DNA from: Magnetococcales bacterium
GTDB lineage: Bacteria; Pseudomonadota; Magnetococcia; Magnetococcales; Magnetaquicoccaceae
Assembly (NCBI GenBank): GCA_015234115.1
Contig: JADFWP010000007.1
Span: 18,668 to 77,436, forward strand
Direction of reading: 5' to 3'
Length of the DNA: 58,769 nucleotides
Both the position numbers and the translations under genes were made by a program. This document shows positions 1 to 9,708 of the stretch, in pieces. The first letter of the stretch is position 1; every line of letters starts with the position of its first letter. The notes beneath the pieces were generated by a model. That model made no database searches, was not told the origin of the DNA, and saw only the letters and a list, made by a program, of their open reading frames with translations.

Positions 1-11
1 ACCTGCCCAGC

Positions 12-1565
12 CTATTCAAACGCCTGTTGAATCTCCAGGAACTGTTCGAAATTGGCCAGGAACAGATCCACCAGACGGGGATCGAAATGGGTGCCGCGAT
101 CTTTTTTGACGATCTCCAAGGCCTTTTCGATGCTCCAGGCCGGCTTGTAGATCCGCTTGTGGGTCAAGGCGTCAAAGACATCAATCAGGGAGGTGATCCG
201 GGCGAAGATGTGAATCTCCTCCCCGGCCAGCCCCTTGGGATAGCCGGTGCCGTCCCACTTTTCGTGATGCTGGGCGCAGATGACCGCGCCGGTGCGGATG
301 ATCTCCTGATCGCTCGCGCCCAACACCTGCTCGCCAATCTCGGTGTGGGAACGCATGAGGATCCACTCCTCGTCGGTCAAGGCGCCGGGTTTGTTGAGAA
401 TCGCATCCGGCACGCCGATCTTGCCCAGATCGTGCATGGGCGAGGCCATGCGCAGCAACTCGCATTCATCCGACGACAACCCCGCCAACTGCGCCAGCAA
501 ACGGGAATTTTCCGCCACCCGTCGCACATGCTGCCCCGCCTCGCCGGAACGGGTCTCGATCACCTCGCCCAGCGTGAAGGTGACATCCTTCTGGGTCTTG
601 ATGATCTCCCGATGCAACAACAATTGCTCGAAGGCCGAAGCGATATTGGCGGAAAACAGATCGATCAGATCCCGGTCCACTTCGCCCAGACGACGATGGA
701 CATCCAGATAGATCAGATTTTCCAGGCCGTTGCGGGCCGGGAAATAGCCGATGAATTCGTGCTCGGTGAATTGATGCCCCCGTTCGCGCAAGGCCCGCCA
801 GGTCAGGCTGACCACGGACGAGGAGAGCGCCTCGTCCACCGGTTGGCCGATCAGTTCCGCATAGGCGCCCGAAGCGGCATGGATGCGGATCACCCCATGT
901 TTCACGGCGGCGGCAAAGGCATCTGCGGGTCGTCCACTCGATTGGGCCTCCAGCAGGCGTCCGAACTGCTCCAGAATCCCCTGGGCCAGATGACCCAGCG
1001 AGTGCAGTTCGTAAAGAGAACCACTGGCGGCAATGATGCGCCGCATCCCCTGATGGGTCCGTTCGATGGTGTCGAGCAGCTTGAAGGTGCGCAGACTGGC
1101 CGTGACCGCCGTGATCAACCCCTGATTGCTTAAATTGACCTTATCCTTGTAATCGTTGATGTCATAAGCGGCAATCACCTCGGCTTCCGGGGCCAGGCCA
1201 GGCTGACCGGTGCGCAGGATGATCCGCACCCAGGGATTGTTCAACTCCTCGCGGATGTAACGGACCACCTCCAGCCCTTCGCGATCGCTTTCCATCACCA
1301 CGTCGAGCAGAATCACCGCCGTATCCGGATGTTCCTGCATCAACCGCCGGGCATCGGCGCCGGAATAGCCGTGAATGAAGGCCATGGCGCGACCGTCGAA
1401 CACCAGATTCTTCAGCACCAGCCGGGTCAGGGGATGGAGATCCGGATCATCGTCGATCACCATGATCTTCCAGGCATCTTCGGGCGCAAGCGGCGGTGAC
1501 GGAGCCACACGAACCGGAGGCGGTCCCGAGAACAACGGGTCTGAAGGTCGCGCGGCTTGAGACAT
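12..1565 (-). CDS. Response regulator with DUF3369 and HD-GYP domains
   Basis: This is probably a cyclic-di-GMP phosphodiesterase under phosphorelay control, 517 residues, cytoplasmic. Residues about 33-155 form a receiver domain with phospho-acceptor Asp88 in the LLDVVM strand. A DUF3369-type linker follows. The C-terminal third is an HD-GYP domain: HDLGK begins at His378 and the HHEKWDGTGYP signature follows, so metal ligands and the GYP loop are both present. The start chosen is the ATG at 1565, preceded by AAGGAG nine bases upstream; an in-frame extension further upstream has no such site. It lies 16 bases downstream of the histidine kinase gene, which is its likely partner. The domain assignment is firm. 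Actual c-di-GMP hydrolysis is inferred from the family. Confidence 0.93.
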   Translation of the reverse strand: MSQAARPSDPLFSGPPPVRVAPSPPLAPEDAWKIMVIDDDPDLHPLTRLVLKNLVFDGRAMAFIHGYSGADARRLMQEHPDTAVILLDVVMESDREGLEVVRYIREELNNPWVRIILRTGQPGLAPEAEVIAAYDINDYKDKVNLSNQGLITAVTASLRTFKLLDTIERTHQGMRRIIAASGSLYELHSLGHLAQGILEQFGRLLEAQSSGRPADAFAAAVKHGVIRIHAASGAYAELIGQPVDEALSSSVVSLTWRALRERGHQFTEHEFIGYFPARNGLENLIYLDVHRRLGEVDRDLIDLFSANIASAFEQLLLHREIIKTQKDVTFTLGEVIETRSGEAGQHVRRVAENSRLLAQLAGLSSDECELLRMASPMHDLGKIGVPDAILNKPGALTDEEWILMRSHTEIGEQVLGASDQEIIRTGAVICAQHHEKWDGTGYPKGLAGEEIHIFARITSLIDVFDALTHKRIYKPAWSIEKALEIVKKDRGTHFDPRLVDLFLANFEQFLEIQQAFE

Positions 1566-1581
1566 GATGCAACACTCCTTG

Positions 1582-4362
1582 TCAGGCTGGGAATTGAATC
1601 CGGAACATCGTTCCCTCTCCTGGGGCACTGCTGGCCTCGATGGTTCCGTTGAGCCTCTGGGTCACCAGATTGTAAACGATATGCATCCCAAGTCCACTGC
1701 CCCCCTGATTGCGCTTGGTGGTGAAAAAGGGTTCATAGATCTGCTTGAGCGTTTCGGCCTCCATGCCCTGGCCATGATCCCGGTACTCCAGGAAGACGGT
1801 CGCGCCGTTCCGGGTCAATCCGGCGACCAGCTCGATGCGTCCCTCCTGATCCGGCGCAAAGGCGTGCAGCAGGGAATTGAGGATAAAATTGGCCACGATC
1901 TGTGACAAGGCTCCGGGATAACTGTACAGCACAATCCCTTCCGGACACACGATGGAGACCTGGTGCCGGGTGGTCTTGAGCTTGGGTCGCAGGGTGAAAA
2001 CCGTCTCTTCCAGATAGGACTTGAGATCGAAGCGCCGTTTCTCCTGACTGGTCTGATCCACGGCCACCTGCTTGAAACTCAGGATCAGATCCGAGGCGCG
2101 CTTGAGATTGGCCTTGATCAGCCGGGTGGCCTCGCTGACGTTTTCCAGGAAGTGATCCAGATCCTCCCGGCGCGGATTGCCATGATGATAGAGGGAGAGA
2201 AACTTGACCGTCTCGCTTTCGAGATAGGTGACGGCGGTGAAACTGGTGCCCACCGGGGTTTTGATTTCGTGGGAGATGCCGGCCACCAGTCCGCCCAGGG
2301 CCGCGAGCCGTTCGGACTGGATCAACTGATTCTGGGTGCTTTTCAGGGTGGAGAGATGGGTGCTCAGTTCGCTGGTGCGCTCGCGGACTTTTTCTTCCAG
2401 GGAGAGGTTCTGGTGCCGCAGGGACTCTTCCAGGTTCTTGCGCTCGATCATGCTGCCCAGGGTCTGGCACATGGCCAAAAGCAGCCGCTCCTCTTCCGGC
2501 GCGCTGGCCTGACCCGGCGCCAGATAGAGGGTCAACACCCCCAGCAGCCGCTCCCCGGAGAGGATCGGCACCGCATAATGACCATGAGGCGCCATGGCGG
2601 GAAAGGTGATGTCGTGGCGTTCGTCCACGCAATCGGCATGGATCAGGGTGGCGGCCAGCGCGGCGCGCCCGCACAGACAATGCCCGTGGGCGACCTCGCG
2701 ACACAAGGTGAGCAGGCGATCGTCCAATCCCCGCTGGGCCACCATGCGCAGCGTCCGACGCTCCGGCTGATCGAGGAAAATGGCCCCCTTGGCCTGAAGG
2801 GCCAGCCACGGCACGGACAGAATGAGTTCCAGGGCCAGTTCAAGCTGTTTGACCAGCGTCACGCGACGATAGGAGATGTCATGCAACCCGTTGATCATGC
2901 GCTGATAGGTCAGATAATCCCTGGACTGCTGTTCGGCGCGGATGCGCTCGGAAATGTCCCGGAACACCACGACCGCACCCAGGATCCGGCCATGATCGAC
3001 GATCGGCGTCGAGGTGTACTCCACCGGAAACGATCCTCCATCCTTGCGCCAGAAGCATTCATCGTCCACATGCTGGGTGGCGCCCTCCCGGATCGCGGTG
3101 AAGATGCGGCACGCGGCGCGGGGATAGGGGGTGAGGTCAACGCGGGTGTGATGCACCAGATCGTGCAGGGAGTGACCGATGATCTCTTCGGGCGCCCGGC
3201 CGATCATGCGGGCGGCGGCCGGATTGATGAAGGTGGTGCGGCCCGAGGCGTCCAGGCCATAGATCCCCTCGCCCGCCGCTTCGAGCAACAGCTTGTTGTG
3301 GCTGCTGACCCGTTGCAGATCGTTCTGGACCGCGATCCGTTCCTGGAGTTCACGGGTGATCGACTCCTGGGCCAGGGCCATGGCGTCGGCCACTGCGCTC
3401 ACCTCGTCGCGTCCCTGCGCCCGCACCCGTTGCAGGGCGTCCCGGATGGCCGGGGTCGGATCGAATCCCCTGGAAAACTCCTGCGCCACCCAGCCCAGGG
3501 TGGTGATGCGCCGGGTGATGGCGATGATCCATCCCCCGAGGGTCTTCCAGAAGAGCCAGGAAAGCAGAAAAAACAGGGTCAGCCCCGCGATCAGAATCTC
3601 CTGCACGGCAAACAGCGGTGTGGCGTAATGGCGGATCACCAGCCGTGGCGCGTTGGAATCGTTGTTCGGGTTCCAGGACAGGGAGAGCAGATCGAGCCGT
3701 TGATCCTGCTGCCAATAGGTGCCGTCCTTCAAGGTCTCGACGGCGATCGCCAGATTGCCCAAAGAACTGGCCACGACACGTTGATCGTACAACAGAAAAA
3801 GATCGGTGTAGGGCTGAGTGTTGCGGAACAACAGTCCGTTTTCGATCGGCACCATCAGGATCAAATCTCCGGATCCCAAAGGACCAAGCCAGAGCGGCAA
3901 GGCGAACCAGCGATGAAGAATACCGTTGGAAGGCAGCACCAGCCAGCCATGGTCGCCACTCAGAGGAAGCTGCTCCGGCAGGCCAAGGGGGGTGGAGGCG
4001 CGGGAAAACAGCAGCCGCCGTGTTCCGTCGGTCACGAGAATGGCCGAAAACAGCGGATTGGATTCCCGGTACAACGCTGCGCGCAGCCGTTCCCAGGAGG
4101 GGTCCGGCGCGGCAAACAGATCGAGCATTTCCAGCCGGTTGTGGAGGCGGATCGCCTGTTCCTGCCACTCCTGATCGAGCAATCCCAGTTTTTCGGCGTG
4201 AAAACGCTGCAACGTGGCCAGGTTATGGCGGGCGGCCTTGTTCATGGCCGCGTGCTGGAACCACAAGGCGAGCAGCGCGATCAGCGCGACCATCAACAGG
4301 GTGATCAGCGCGAAGCGTGCCGCAGCCTGACGGGGCAGAATCTCGGTGGGAGTCCTGGACAA
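1582..4362 (-). CDS. Membrane sensor histidine kinase (PAS, GAF)
   Basis: A sensor kinase of 926 residues. Segments in order: an N-terminal transmembrane helix, a periplasmic sensor region of roughly 230 residues, a second transmembrane helix, a HAMP-like linker, a PAS domain (about 350-470), a GAF domain (about 490-650), a coiled coil, and a HisKA box SHEIKTP with His698. The HATPase domain carries N, DHGQGM and GGSGLG boxes. The start is taken as the TTG at 4362, because AAGGAG lies about ten bases upstream and because the longer ATG form would run into the upstream solute-binding gene. It sits between the binding-protein gene (7 bases) and the HD-GYP regulator (16 bases), so the three are almost certainly one operon. 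The likely role is to relay ligand state from the binding protein to the regulator. Confidence 0.92.
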   Translation of the reverse strand: MSRTPTEILPRQAAARFALITLLMVALIALLALWFQHAAMNKAARHNLATLQRFHAEKLGLLDQEWQEQAIRLHNRLEMLDLFAAPDPSWERLRAALYRESNPLFSAILVTDGTRRLLFSRASTPLGLPEQLPLSGDHGWLVLPSNGILHRWFALPLWLGPLGSGDLILMVPIENGLLFRNTQPYTDLFLLYDQRVVASSLGNLAIAVETLKDGTYWQQDQRLDLLSLSWNPNNDSNAPRLVIRHYATPLFAVQEILIAGLTLFFLLSWLFWKTLGGWIIAITRRITTLGWVAQEFSRGFDPTPAIRDALQRVRAQGRDEVSAVADAMALAQESITRELQERIAVQNDLQRVSSHNKLLLEAAGEGIYGLDASGRTTFINPAAARMIGRAPEEIIGHSLHDLVHHTRVDLTPYPRAACRIFTAIREGATQHVDDECFWRKDGGSFPVEYTSTPIVDHGRILGAVVVFRDISERIRAEQQSRDYLTYQRMINGLHDISYRRVTLVKQLELALELILSVPWLALQAKGAIFLDQPERRTLRMVAQRGLDDRLLTLCREVAHGHCLCGRAALAATLIHADCVDERHDITFPAMAPHGHYAVPILSGERLLGVLTLYLAPGQASAPEEERLLLAMCQTLGSMIERKNLEESLRHQNLSLEEKVRERTSELSTHLSTLKSTQNQLIQSERLAALGGLVAGISHEIKTPVGTSFTAVTYLESETVKFLSLYHHGNPRREDLDHFLENVSEATRLIKANLKRASDLILSFKQVAVDQTSQEKRRFDLKSYLEETVFTLRPKLKTTRHQVSIVCPEGIVLYSYPGALSQIVANFILNSLLHAFAPDQEGRIELVAGLTRNGATVFLEYRDHGQGMEAETLKQIYEPFFTTKRNQGGSGLGMHIVYNLVTQRLNGTIEASSAPGEGTMFRIQFPA

Positions 4363-4369
4363 ACCGGAT

Positions 4370-5395
4370 TCACTCCTTGCGCCCGGCCCAGCGGTCGTTG
4401 ATGAGATCCTCCATGCGGATGGCCGTGGCCTCCGGTGTGCTGGCATGGAAGAACCGGTTGGTCTCATCGATCTGCTTTTGGGAAAAAGCGCCATCCTTGC
4501 TGAACAGGCGGGGATATTTGTGCAGGCAGAGCAGAATCTGCGCCCGTTCGTCGGCGTCGTTCACCCCGAGACGTTCCACCAACTCCTCGGGGGTGTGTCC
4601 GGCGATCCAGCGCAGGGAGCGACCCAGGGCGGCAACGAGCCGTTTGACCTTTTCCGGTTCCTGGGCGACCACATCCGGTCGGGTGGCGAGCGCCGCGTGC
4701 AGCACCTGCGCTCCGATGATGTGGCGGGTGGTTTCGGGTTCGGCGAGATTGACCAGAAAGAACACCTTGCCCTGAGCAAGCAGCGACGAGGCGAACGGTT
4801 CCTCGGAGACAATGGCATCCACCTGACCGGCATCGAGCATGGCGGTTCGTTTCGCCCACTCCTGGCCCGTGGAGATCACCCGTGCGTCACGGGGTTGCAG
4901 ACCGTCGGAGCGCAGCAGCAGTTCGAGCAGTTGCTGGGCCACGGTCTTGGCATTGACCGCGCTGGTATGCACGCCGATGATCCGTCCTTTCAGATCGGCG
5001 ATGCGTCGCACCTCTCCTTGCAGCGCCGCGCGCACGATCAGCACGAACTGGGGCACGTCGGAAACCGCCGCCACCCCCACCAACTCACCCCCATGGGCCT
5101 TCAGGGACATGAGGGCCGGAAAACCCACCACCGAAAAGTCGCTGTTGCGCGACACCATTTCCTTGATGGCGATGCCGCCCCCTTCGACATGTTTCAGTTG
5201 CACCTCCAGCCCTTCGTCCCGATCCGCGCCGATCCGTGGCACCAGATCGATGGGCAGATAGGAGAGATTGCGCGGTCCCACCACACTGACCACGGTCTTG
5301 ATGGTTGGACCCTCCGCCGCCATGGCGCGCGCCGGAAGGATCGCGCTCCAGACCAGGAGCAGCCCTGTTGCCCAAACGCGCCAGGAAGGGATCAT
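4370..5395 (-). CDS. Periplasmic ABC-type solute-binding protein (NMT1/SsuA-like)
   Basis: A secreted binding protein of 341 residues. The N-terminus is a signal peptide (about residues 1-27, hydrophobic core then ARAMAA). The body resembles the NitT/TauT/SsuA family. It has a conserved early stretch around VVGPRNLSYLPIDL, a GGGIAIKEMVSRNSDF segment, and a hinge followed by AGQVDAIVSEEPFAS. No permease or ATPase gene adjoins it. Instead a membrane histidine kinase and an HD-GYP regulator follow on the same strand with single-digit to low-double-digit spacing. I therefore infer a sensory rather than a transport role. The ligand cannot be read from sequence. ATG 5395 has GAGG nine bases upstream. 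Confidence 0.88.
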   Translation of the reverse strand: MIPSWRVWATGLLLVWSAILPARAMAAEGPTIKTVVSVVGPRNLSYLPIDLVPRIGADRDEGLEVQLKHVEGGGIAIKEMVSRNSDFSVVGFPALMSLKAHGGELVGVAAVSDVPQFVLIVRAALQGEVRRIADLKGRIIGVHTSAVNAKTVAQQLLELLLRSDGLQPRDARVISTGQEWAKRTAMLDAGQVDAIVSEEPFASSLLAQGKVFFLVNLAEPETTRHIIGAQVLHAALATRPDVVAQEPEKVKRLVAALGRSLRWIAGHTPEELVERLGVNDADERAQILLCLHKYPRLFSKDGAFSQKQIDETNRFFHASTPEATAIRMEDLINDRWAGRKE

Positions 5396-5448
5396 CGATC
5401 AATGCCTCATGGGTTCAAGGTGTGTCAATTTCTGCATACCTTCATATC

Positions 5449-6189
5449 CTAGCGCAAATGCTCCCCACCGTCCACACGAATCAATTCCCCGGTGATGAAG
5501 GGGTTATCGATCAAAAACAGCAGCGCGGCGGTGAGGTCGTCGAGGTTTCCGGCCCTGGTCAACGGGGTTGCGGCGCCGATCCGGGCAAACCGTTCCGCGG
5601 AGTCTCCCGGAGCCGGCAGAATCGGCCCCGGTCCGATGGCGTTGACCCGGATCGCCGGAGCCAGTTCCAAAGCCGCCTGACGGGTCAGGGTCCAGAGCGC
5701 CGACTTGGCGGCCGAATAGGCGGCATAGCCGGGTCGGGGATGATGGGCGTAGCGGTCGATGAGTTGGATCACCTGTCCCGGCATTCCGGACGGGAGGCGT
5801 CGGGCAAAGTCGCGGGTCAGCAGAAACGGGGCGGTGAGGTTGATGGCCAGATGGCGTTCCCACTGGGCATGGGAGGTCTCCCGCAGGGCGCCCTGTTCGA
5901 AAATGGCCGCATTGTTGACCAGCAGCGTGATCGGCTGTTGTCCCAGCAGCGTTTCGGCCCGGGCGATCAGGGTGCCGGTCTGGGTCGCGTCGGCCAGATC
6001 GGCCTGGAGCACCTGGGCCTGGCCGCCCTGGGCGAAAATTTCCGCCCGGAGGGCTTCGGCTTCGGCGTGGGAGGCGTGATGATGGATGACCACGCTCAGA
6101 CCGCGTTGGGCCAGGGCGCGCACGCAGGCGGCGCCGATGCGACGCGCCCCGCCGGTGACGAGCGCGGTGGAGAGGGCTTGGGGATCCAT
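5449..6189 (-). CDS. SDR oxidoreductase, pteridine-reductase-like
   Basis: A classical short-chain dehydrogenase of 246 residues. It shows the cofactor motif TGGARRIG near the N-terminus, NNAA in the middle and a YSAAK catalytic pair near residue 157. It ends with a GGEHLR tail after the substrate loop. The ARR in the glycine motif is typical of NADPH-dependent pteridine reductases such as FolM/PTR1, so dihydrofolate or dihydromonapterin reduction is the best guess. The usual catalytic serine position reads QLIDR instead of a plain Ser, which also occurs in pteridine reductases. GGGAG five bases before ATG 6189 supports the start. It stands alone, 53 bases before the binding-protein gene on the same strand. 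Confidence 0.85.
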   Translation of the reverse strand: MDPQALSTALVTGGARRIGAACVRALAQRGLSVVIHHHASHAEAEALRAEIFAQGGQAQVLQADLADATQTGTLIARAETLLGQQPITLLVNNAAIFEQGALRETSHAQWERHLAINLTAPFLLTRDFARRLPSGMPGQVIQLIDRYAHHPRPGYAAYSAAKSALWTLTRQAALELAPAIRVNAIGPGPILPAPGDSAERFARIGAATPLTRAGNLDDLTAALLFLIDNPFITGELIRVDGGEHLR

Positions 6190-6483
6190 GGCAACTCCCG
6201 AAAGAAATGACGATTTTGCAAAATGGTCGCGGCTTGTCGGCCAGAAGTCAAGCCGGGATCACCGACGTTCAGGGTGCAATTTTTCTTGCAGGGGCAAGGA
6301 AATGGACAGTGGATCGCAGACCGGTCAGCGCAGGGAGAGGCAAGCACAATCATTTGATTTGCATACAATTGATTCCACAATCACCATGCGGCACAAGGGT
6401 TGCAAAGTCTGTTTTCGTGAGATTGAAATCATTCAACACAAATCCCTGGGAACCAGACCCGGCAACACGAAGGAAACCAGACG

Positions 6484-6894
6484 ATGAGAACCCAAACAAA
6501 CGCCCTGTCCTCCCCCGGAATGGGCCAGGTGGTGCGCTTCGTGCCTCCAGCCGAATTCAAACGGGAGGCCAATGCCTGGATGACGGATGTGACCGATCAA
6601 CTCCAACGGGCGGAACGACACGGCGGAGATCCGGCATTGACCGATCATGTCTCCCGCTCGATGCAGGCCTTTCATCGCATGGCCGAATTGCGCGGCTTGC
6701 ACGAAGTGGCGGATCTGGCCCTGAGCGTCTCGCGGGCGCTGGAACAGACTCCGGGCCGGAACGAAACCGCCAAACGGGTGGTGGCCTTGTCCCTGGCAGC
6801 CATCAGCCAGATCCAATGGATGCTCAATCCGTCGGTGGAAGGGGCAGGACGCAATGCACGACGCATTGTGGATGGGTTGTTGCGCCATTGGTGA
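6484..6894 (+). CDS. Small helical protein of unknown function
   Basis: I do not recognise this 136-residue protein. It is predicted to be almost entirely helical, soluble and without signal peptide. Helices around residues 22-45, 50-80 and 85-115 contain regularly spaced hydrophobics. The fold could resemble an Hpt-like four-helix bundle, but no phospho-accepting histidine motif is convincing. The best candidate, near SMQAFHRMAELRGL, lacks the usual HxxKG context. AAGGAAACC lies just before ATG 6484. It is followed 65 bases later by a CheX-like gene on the same strand, so a chemotaxis or phosphorelay link is possible but unproven. Confidence 0.6.
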   Translation: MRTQTNALSSPGMGQVVRFVPPAEFKREANAWMTDVTDQLQRAERHGGDPALTDHVSRSMQAFHRMAELRGLHEVADLALSVSRALEQTPGRNETAKRVVALSLAAISQIQWMLNPSVEGAGRNARRIVDGLLRHW

Positions 6895-6959
6895 ACATGT
6901 TATCCTCTGCCAAAACGCTGGATGGGCAGAGGATATCATGGGGGGAGCACGGGCAAGAG

Positions 6960-7433
6960 ATGAACGAAGAAATTTCCGACGCCATTTCAGAATCGGTGCG
7001 GGATCTGTTGCACCGTTTTCTGTCCATGAGGCTTGTCTCCGACCCGCAGCCGGTTCAGACGCCGCCCGACAAGCCCGACGAGGCGCAAATCTGCGCCGTG
7101 GTCTGTTTCACCGGTGCGTTGCGGGGGGCGCTGCTGGTCCAGGGATCGGCCCATACCGCCTGCCTGCTGGCCGCCTCCCTGGCCGGGAAATCCTTTTCCT
7201 GCCTCGATGACGATGCCCTGGAGGTGGTGGGCGAATTCGCGGATCTGATCGCCGGCGGGGTGCGCAGTCGCCTCTCCTCCCACGGCGAAATCCGCATGGC
7301 CCCCCCTCTGGTGGTGATGGGGCAAGAGTACACCCTGCACAATGCCCGCATCTTTTGCAGTGCCCAACAGTTTTTTCAGATCCAGGGGGGACGGTTCCGC
7401 GTGGAATGTCTCTATCTCAAGGATTGCGCGTAA
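6960..7433 (+). CDS. CheX-like protein (chemotaxis phosphatase family)
   Basis: A 157-residue protein resembling the CheX/CheC phosphatase family. It has a central beta strand rich in small residues (ICAVVCFTGALRGALLV), then a helix reading EVVGEFADLIAGGVRSRL, then a second strand pair. In active CheX proteins the helix holds an ExxN pair that attacks phospho-CheY. Here the equivalent reads E-F-A-D, so the amide is replaced by an acid. That could mean reduced activity or a binding-only role. The ATG at 6960 is preferred. An in-frame ATG at 6897 immediately follows the upstream stop and is a possible alternative. The gene runs up to the edge of a family A repeat. Confidence 0.7.
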   Translation: MNEEISDAISESVRDLLHRFLSMRLVSDPQPVQTPPDKPDEAQICAVVCFTGALRGALLVQGSAHTACLLAASLAGKSFSCLDDDALEVVGEFADLIAGGVRSRLSSHGEIRMAPPLVVMGQEYTLHNARIFCSAQQFFQIQGGRFRVECLYLKDCA

Positions 7434-7451
7434 GGCGTGAACCCGGTGTCC

Positions 7452-7611
7452 GATCCGCCCAAAGGCGTCGCCTGCGGCGACCGGGGGGCGCGCCTGCGGC
7501 AAAGCGCGCCAAAGGCCAAAGTCCCAAGGGCTTCGCCCCTGGACCCCACCAGGGGCCAATGGCCCCTGGACCCCACTGACCAACGACCCATCCCGAAAGG
7601 GATGCGGTTCA
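7452..7611 (+). repeat. Family A dispersed repeat, copy 1
   Basis: This copy contains the conserved core: a GTCGCCTGCGGCGAC hairpin, a GCGCGC...GCGCGC hairpin, a GGGCTTCGCCC hairpin and a CAGGGGCCAATGGCCCCTG hairpin. It ends in the right terminal repeat CATCCCGAAAGGGATGCGG. The left terminal repeat is missing or degenerate. The right end touches the stop codon of glyS (7609-7611), so the element lies directly against that gene's 3' end. Confidence 0.85.
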
Positions 7612-9708
7612 GCCTTCTCCCGGCAACGCCAGCTTGCTGAAATCCGCGATCCGCCCAAAACTCCCGCGCATCGCCGCCAGCAACGCCAGCCGGTTGCGAC
7701 GCACGACCGGATCCGGATCCATGACCAGCAGATCATCGAAAAAGCGATCGATGGGCGCACGCAACGTGGCGAGAATCTCCAGAGCGGCGCCATAACGCTG
7801 CGCGTCGAGCAGCGGCGCGATGGCCGCAACCACACGCGTCACCTCGGCATGCAACGCGGCTTCGGCGGGTTGACGCAACCCCTCCGGATCGATCCGCTCG
7901 CCGACTTCGCCCGCCGGCGCCTTGGCCAGAATGTTGGCAATGCGCTTGTTGGCCGCCACCAACGCCCCGAACGCCTCGCGACTCTTGAAGTCGTGCAGGG
8001 CCGCCACCCGCGCCGCGCCATCGGTAAGATCGTCCAGACTCAGAGTCTGCACCGCCTCCACCAGATCGTGGGTGAAATCGCGCCGCAGATGAACCTCCAG
8101 ACGTCCGTGGACAAACCCAAGCACCGCCTCCACCGTGGTCGGCCCGTCCCGATCCAATACCCCCTCCTCATAGCCCGCATGGGCCAGGGCAAGCACCGGA
8201 CGCAACGGCAGGGCGAGCCTTTCATCCAGAATCATCCGGATCACCCCCAACGCCGCACGCCGCAAACCGAAGGGATCCTTGGTGCCGGTGGGAACCAGCC
8301 CGATGCCGAAACACCCCACCAACGTATCGATCTTGTCGGCCAGCGAAACCAGACGCCCCAGCACGCTGCCCGGCAACGCATCGCCCGCGCCCTGGGGACG
8401 GTAGTGCTCCTGAATGGCCAGAGCCACACGGGGATCCTCTCCGGCATGCCGGGCATAATGACCGCCCATCATCCCCTGCAACTCCGGAAACTCCCCGACC
8501 ATGCCGGTGACCAGATCGCACTTGGCCAGCAACGCGGCCCGCTCGGCCAGAACGCGCAGCTCCGGCGCAAGGGAGCCGGCCAGAGCGGCGGCCAGTCGGG
8601 CGATCCGGCGGGTCTTGGCGCCCACGGTGCCAAGACGGGCCTGAAACACCACCTTGTCGAGGGCGGGCAGCCGGTCCGGCAGGGGAATGCGCCGATCCTC
8701 CCGCCAATAGAAGGCGGCATCCTCCAGCCGGGCCTTGAGCACCCGCTCGTAACCCCGCACCAGCACCGACGGATCCGGCGCCTCCAGATTGGCCACCGCC
8801 ACAAAACAGGGCAGCAACGCCCCCTGCGGGGTTTTGACCGGAAAATATTTTTGATGATACTTCATCGAGGTGGCCAGCACTTCGGCGGGGATTTCCAGGT
8901 AATCGGACGCGAAACGCCCCACCATGGGCACCGGCCATTCGGTCAGACCGGCATTTTCCAACACCAGTCCCTCGTCCAGCACCGCCTCTCCCCCCTCGGC
9001 CTGGGCCAGCCGCGACACCGCTTCGCGGATCACTCCGGCCCGCTGATCCAAAGAGAGCATCACCCGGTTGGCCGCCAGCGTGGCCTGATACGAAGCCGCA
9101 TCCTGCACCGCAAAAGCGCCGGGAGCCATGAAACGATGACCACGGGTTTCGTGCCCCGCCACCACGCTCTCCGAGGCGCGGGTCGGCAACACCGCGCCAT
9201 CCAGCAACGCCACCATCCAGCGAATCGGACGAACGAACCGGGTCGCGCCACTTCCCCAACGCATGGATTTGGGCCAGGGAAAAGCGACCAGCAACTCGGC
9301 CATCAGCGTGGGCAGAATCGTCCGCGCATCACTGCCCGGCGTGCGGATGGTGCAGGCCAGATGAATCCCTTTCGGGGTTTCGAGCCGCTCCAGAGCCGCC
9401 ACCGTGGTTGCGCAGGAGGCGGCAAACCCTTCGGTCGCCTTGGTGGGGTTGCCATCGGCATCAAAGGCCCGCTCCAGGGCCGGACCACGCCGGATTTCGA
9501 CGCGATCGGCCTGACGGGACGCAATCCCGGTGATCGCCAGGGCCAGACGACGCGGCGTGCCGTGACACCACTGCAAGGCGGTCCCGGCTTCGGTCAGACC
9601 CGCCTGCTCCAGGGTGGTCATCATCGCGCTGCCGAAGTGACGGATCGCCTCGGTCAACATCCGGGAGGGAATCTCTTCGCAGCCGATCTCCCACAACAAA
9701 TCGCTCAT
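7609..9708 (-). CDS. glyS: Glycyl-tRNA synthetase beta subunit
   Basis: This is the beta chain of the alpha2beta2 glycyl-tRNA synthetase, which charges tRNA-Gly in the cytoplasm. It is 699 residues, close to the usual length. The opening [17 protein letters not shown] is the family hallmark. The body retains the long helical HD-like region and the C-terminal anticodon-binding arginine-rich domain. Its ATG overlaps the glyQ stop codon in an ATGA arrangement, so alpha and beta chains are translationally coupled. The stop lies at the end of a family A repeat, with no separate terminator seen beyond it. Confidence 0.98.
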   Translation of the reverse strand: MSDLLWEIGCEEIPSRMLTEAIRHFGSAMMTTLEQAGLTEAGTALQWCHGTPRRLALAITGIASRQADRVEIRRGPALERAFDADGNPTKATEGFAASCATTVAALERLETPKGIHLACTIRTPGSDARTILPTLMAELLVAFPWPKSMRWGSGATRFVRPIRWMVALLDGAVLPTRASESVVAGHETRGHRFMAPGAFAVQDAASYQATLAANRVMLSLDQRAGVIREAVSRLAQAEGGEAVLDEGLVLENAGLTEWPVPMVGRFASDYLEIPAEVLATSMKYHQKYFPVKTPQGALLPCFVAVANLEAPDPSVLVRGYERVLKARLEDAAFYWREDRRIPLPDRLPALDKVVFQARLGTVGAKTRRIARLAAALAGSLAPELRVLAERAALLAKCDLVTGMVGEFPELQGMMGGHYARHAGEDPRVALAIQEHYRPQGAGDALPGSVLGRLVSLADKIDTLVGCFGIGLVPTGTKDPFGLRRAALGVIRMILDERLALPLRPVLALAHAGYEEGVLDRDGPTTVEAVLGFVHGRLEVHLRRDFTHDLVEAVQTLSLDDLTDGAARVAALHDFKSREAFGALVAANKRIANILAKAPAGEVGERIDPEGLRQPAEAALHAEVTRVVAAIAPLLDAQRYGAALEILATLRAPIDRFFDDLLVMDPDPVVRRNRLALLAAMRGSFGRIADFSKLALPGEG

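Noticed and set aside
1963..4401. Long plus-strand open frame opposite the histidine kinase
   Set aside because: It is antisense to a gene with clear domains, has no recognisable motif, and reflects the high GC content.
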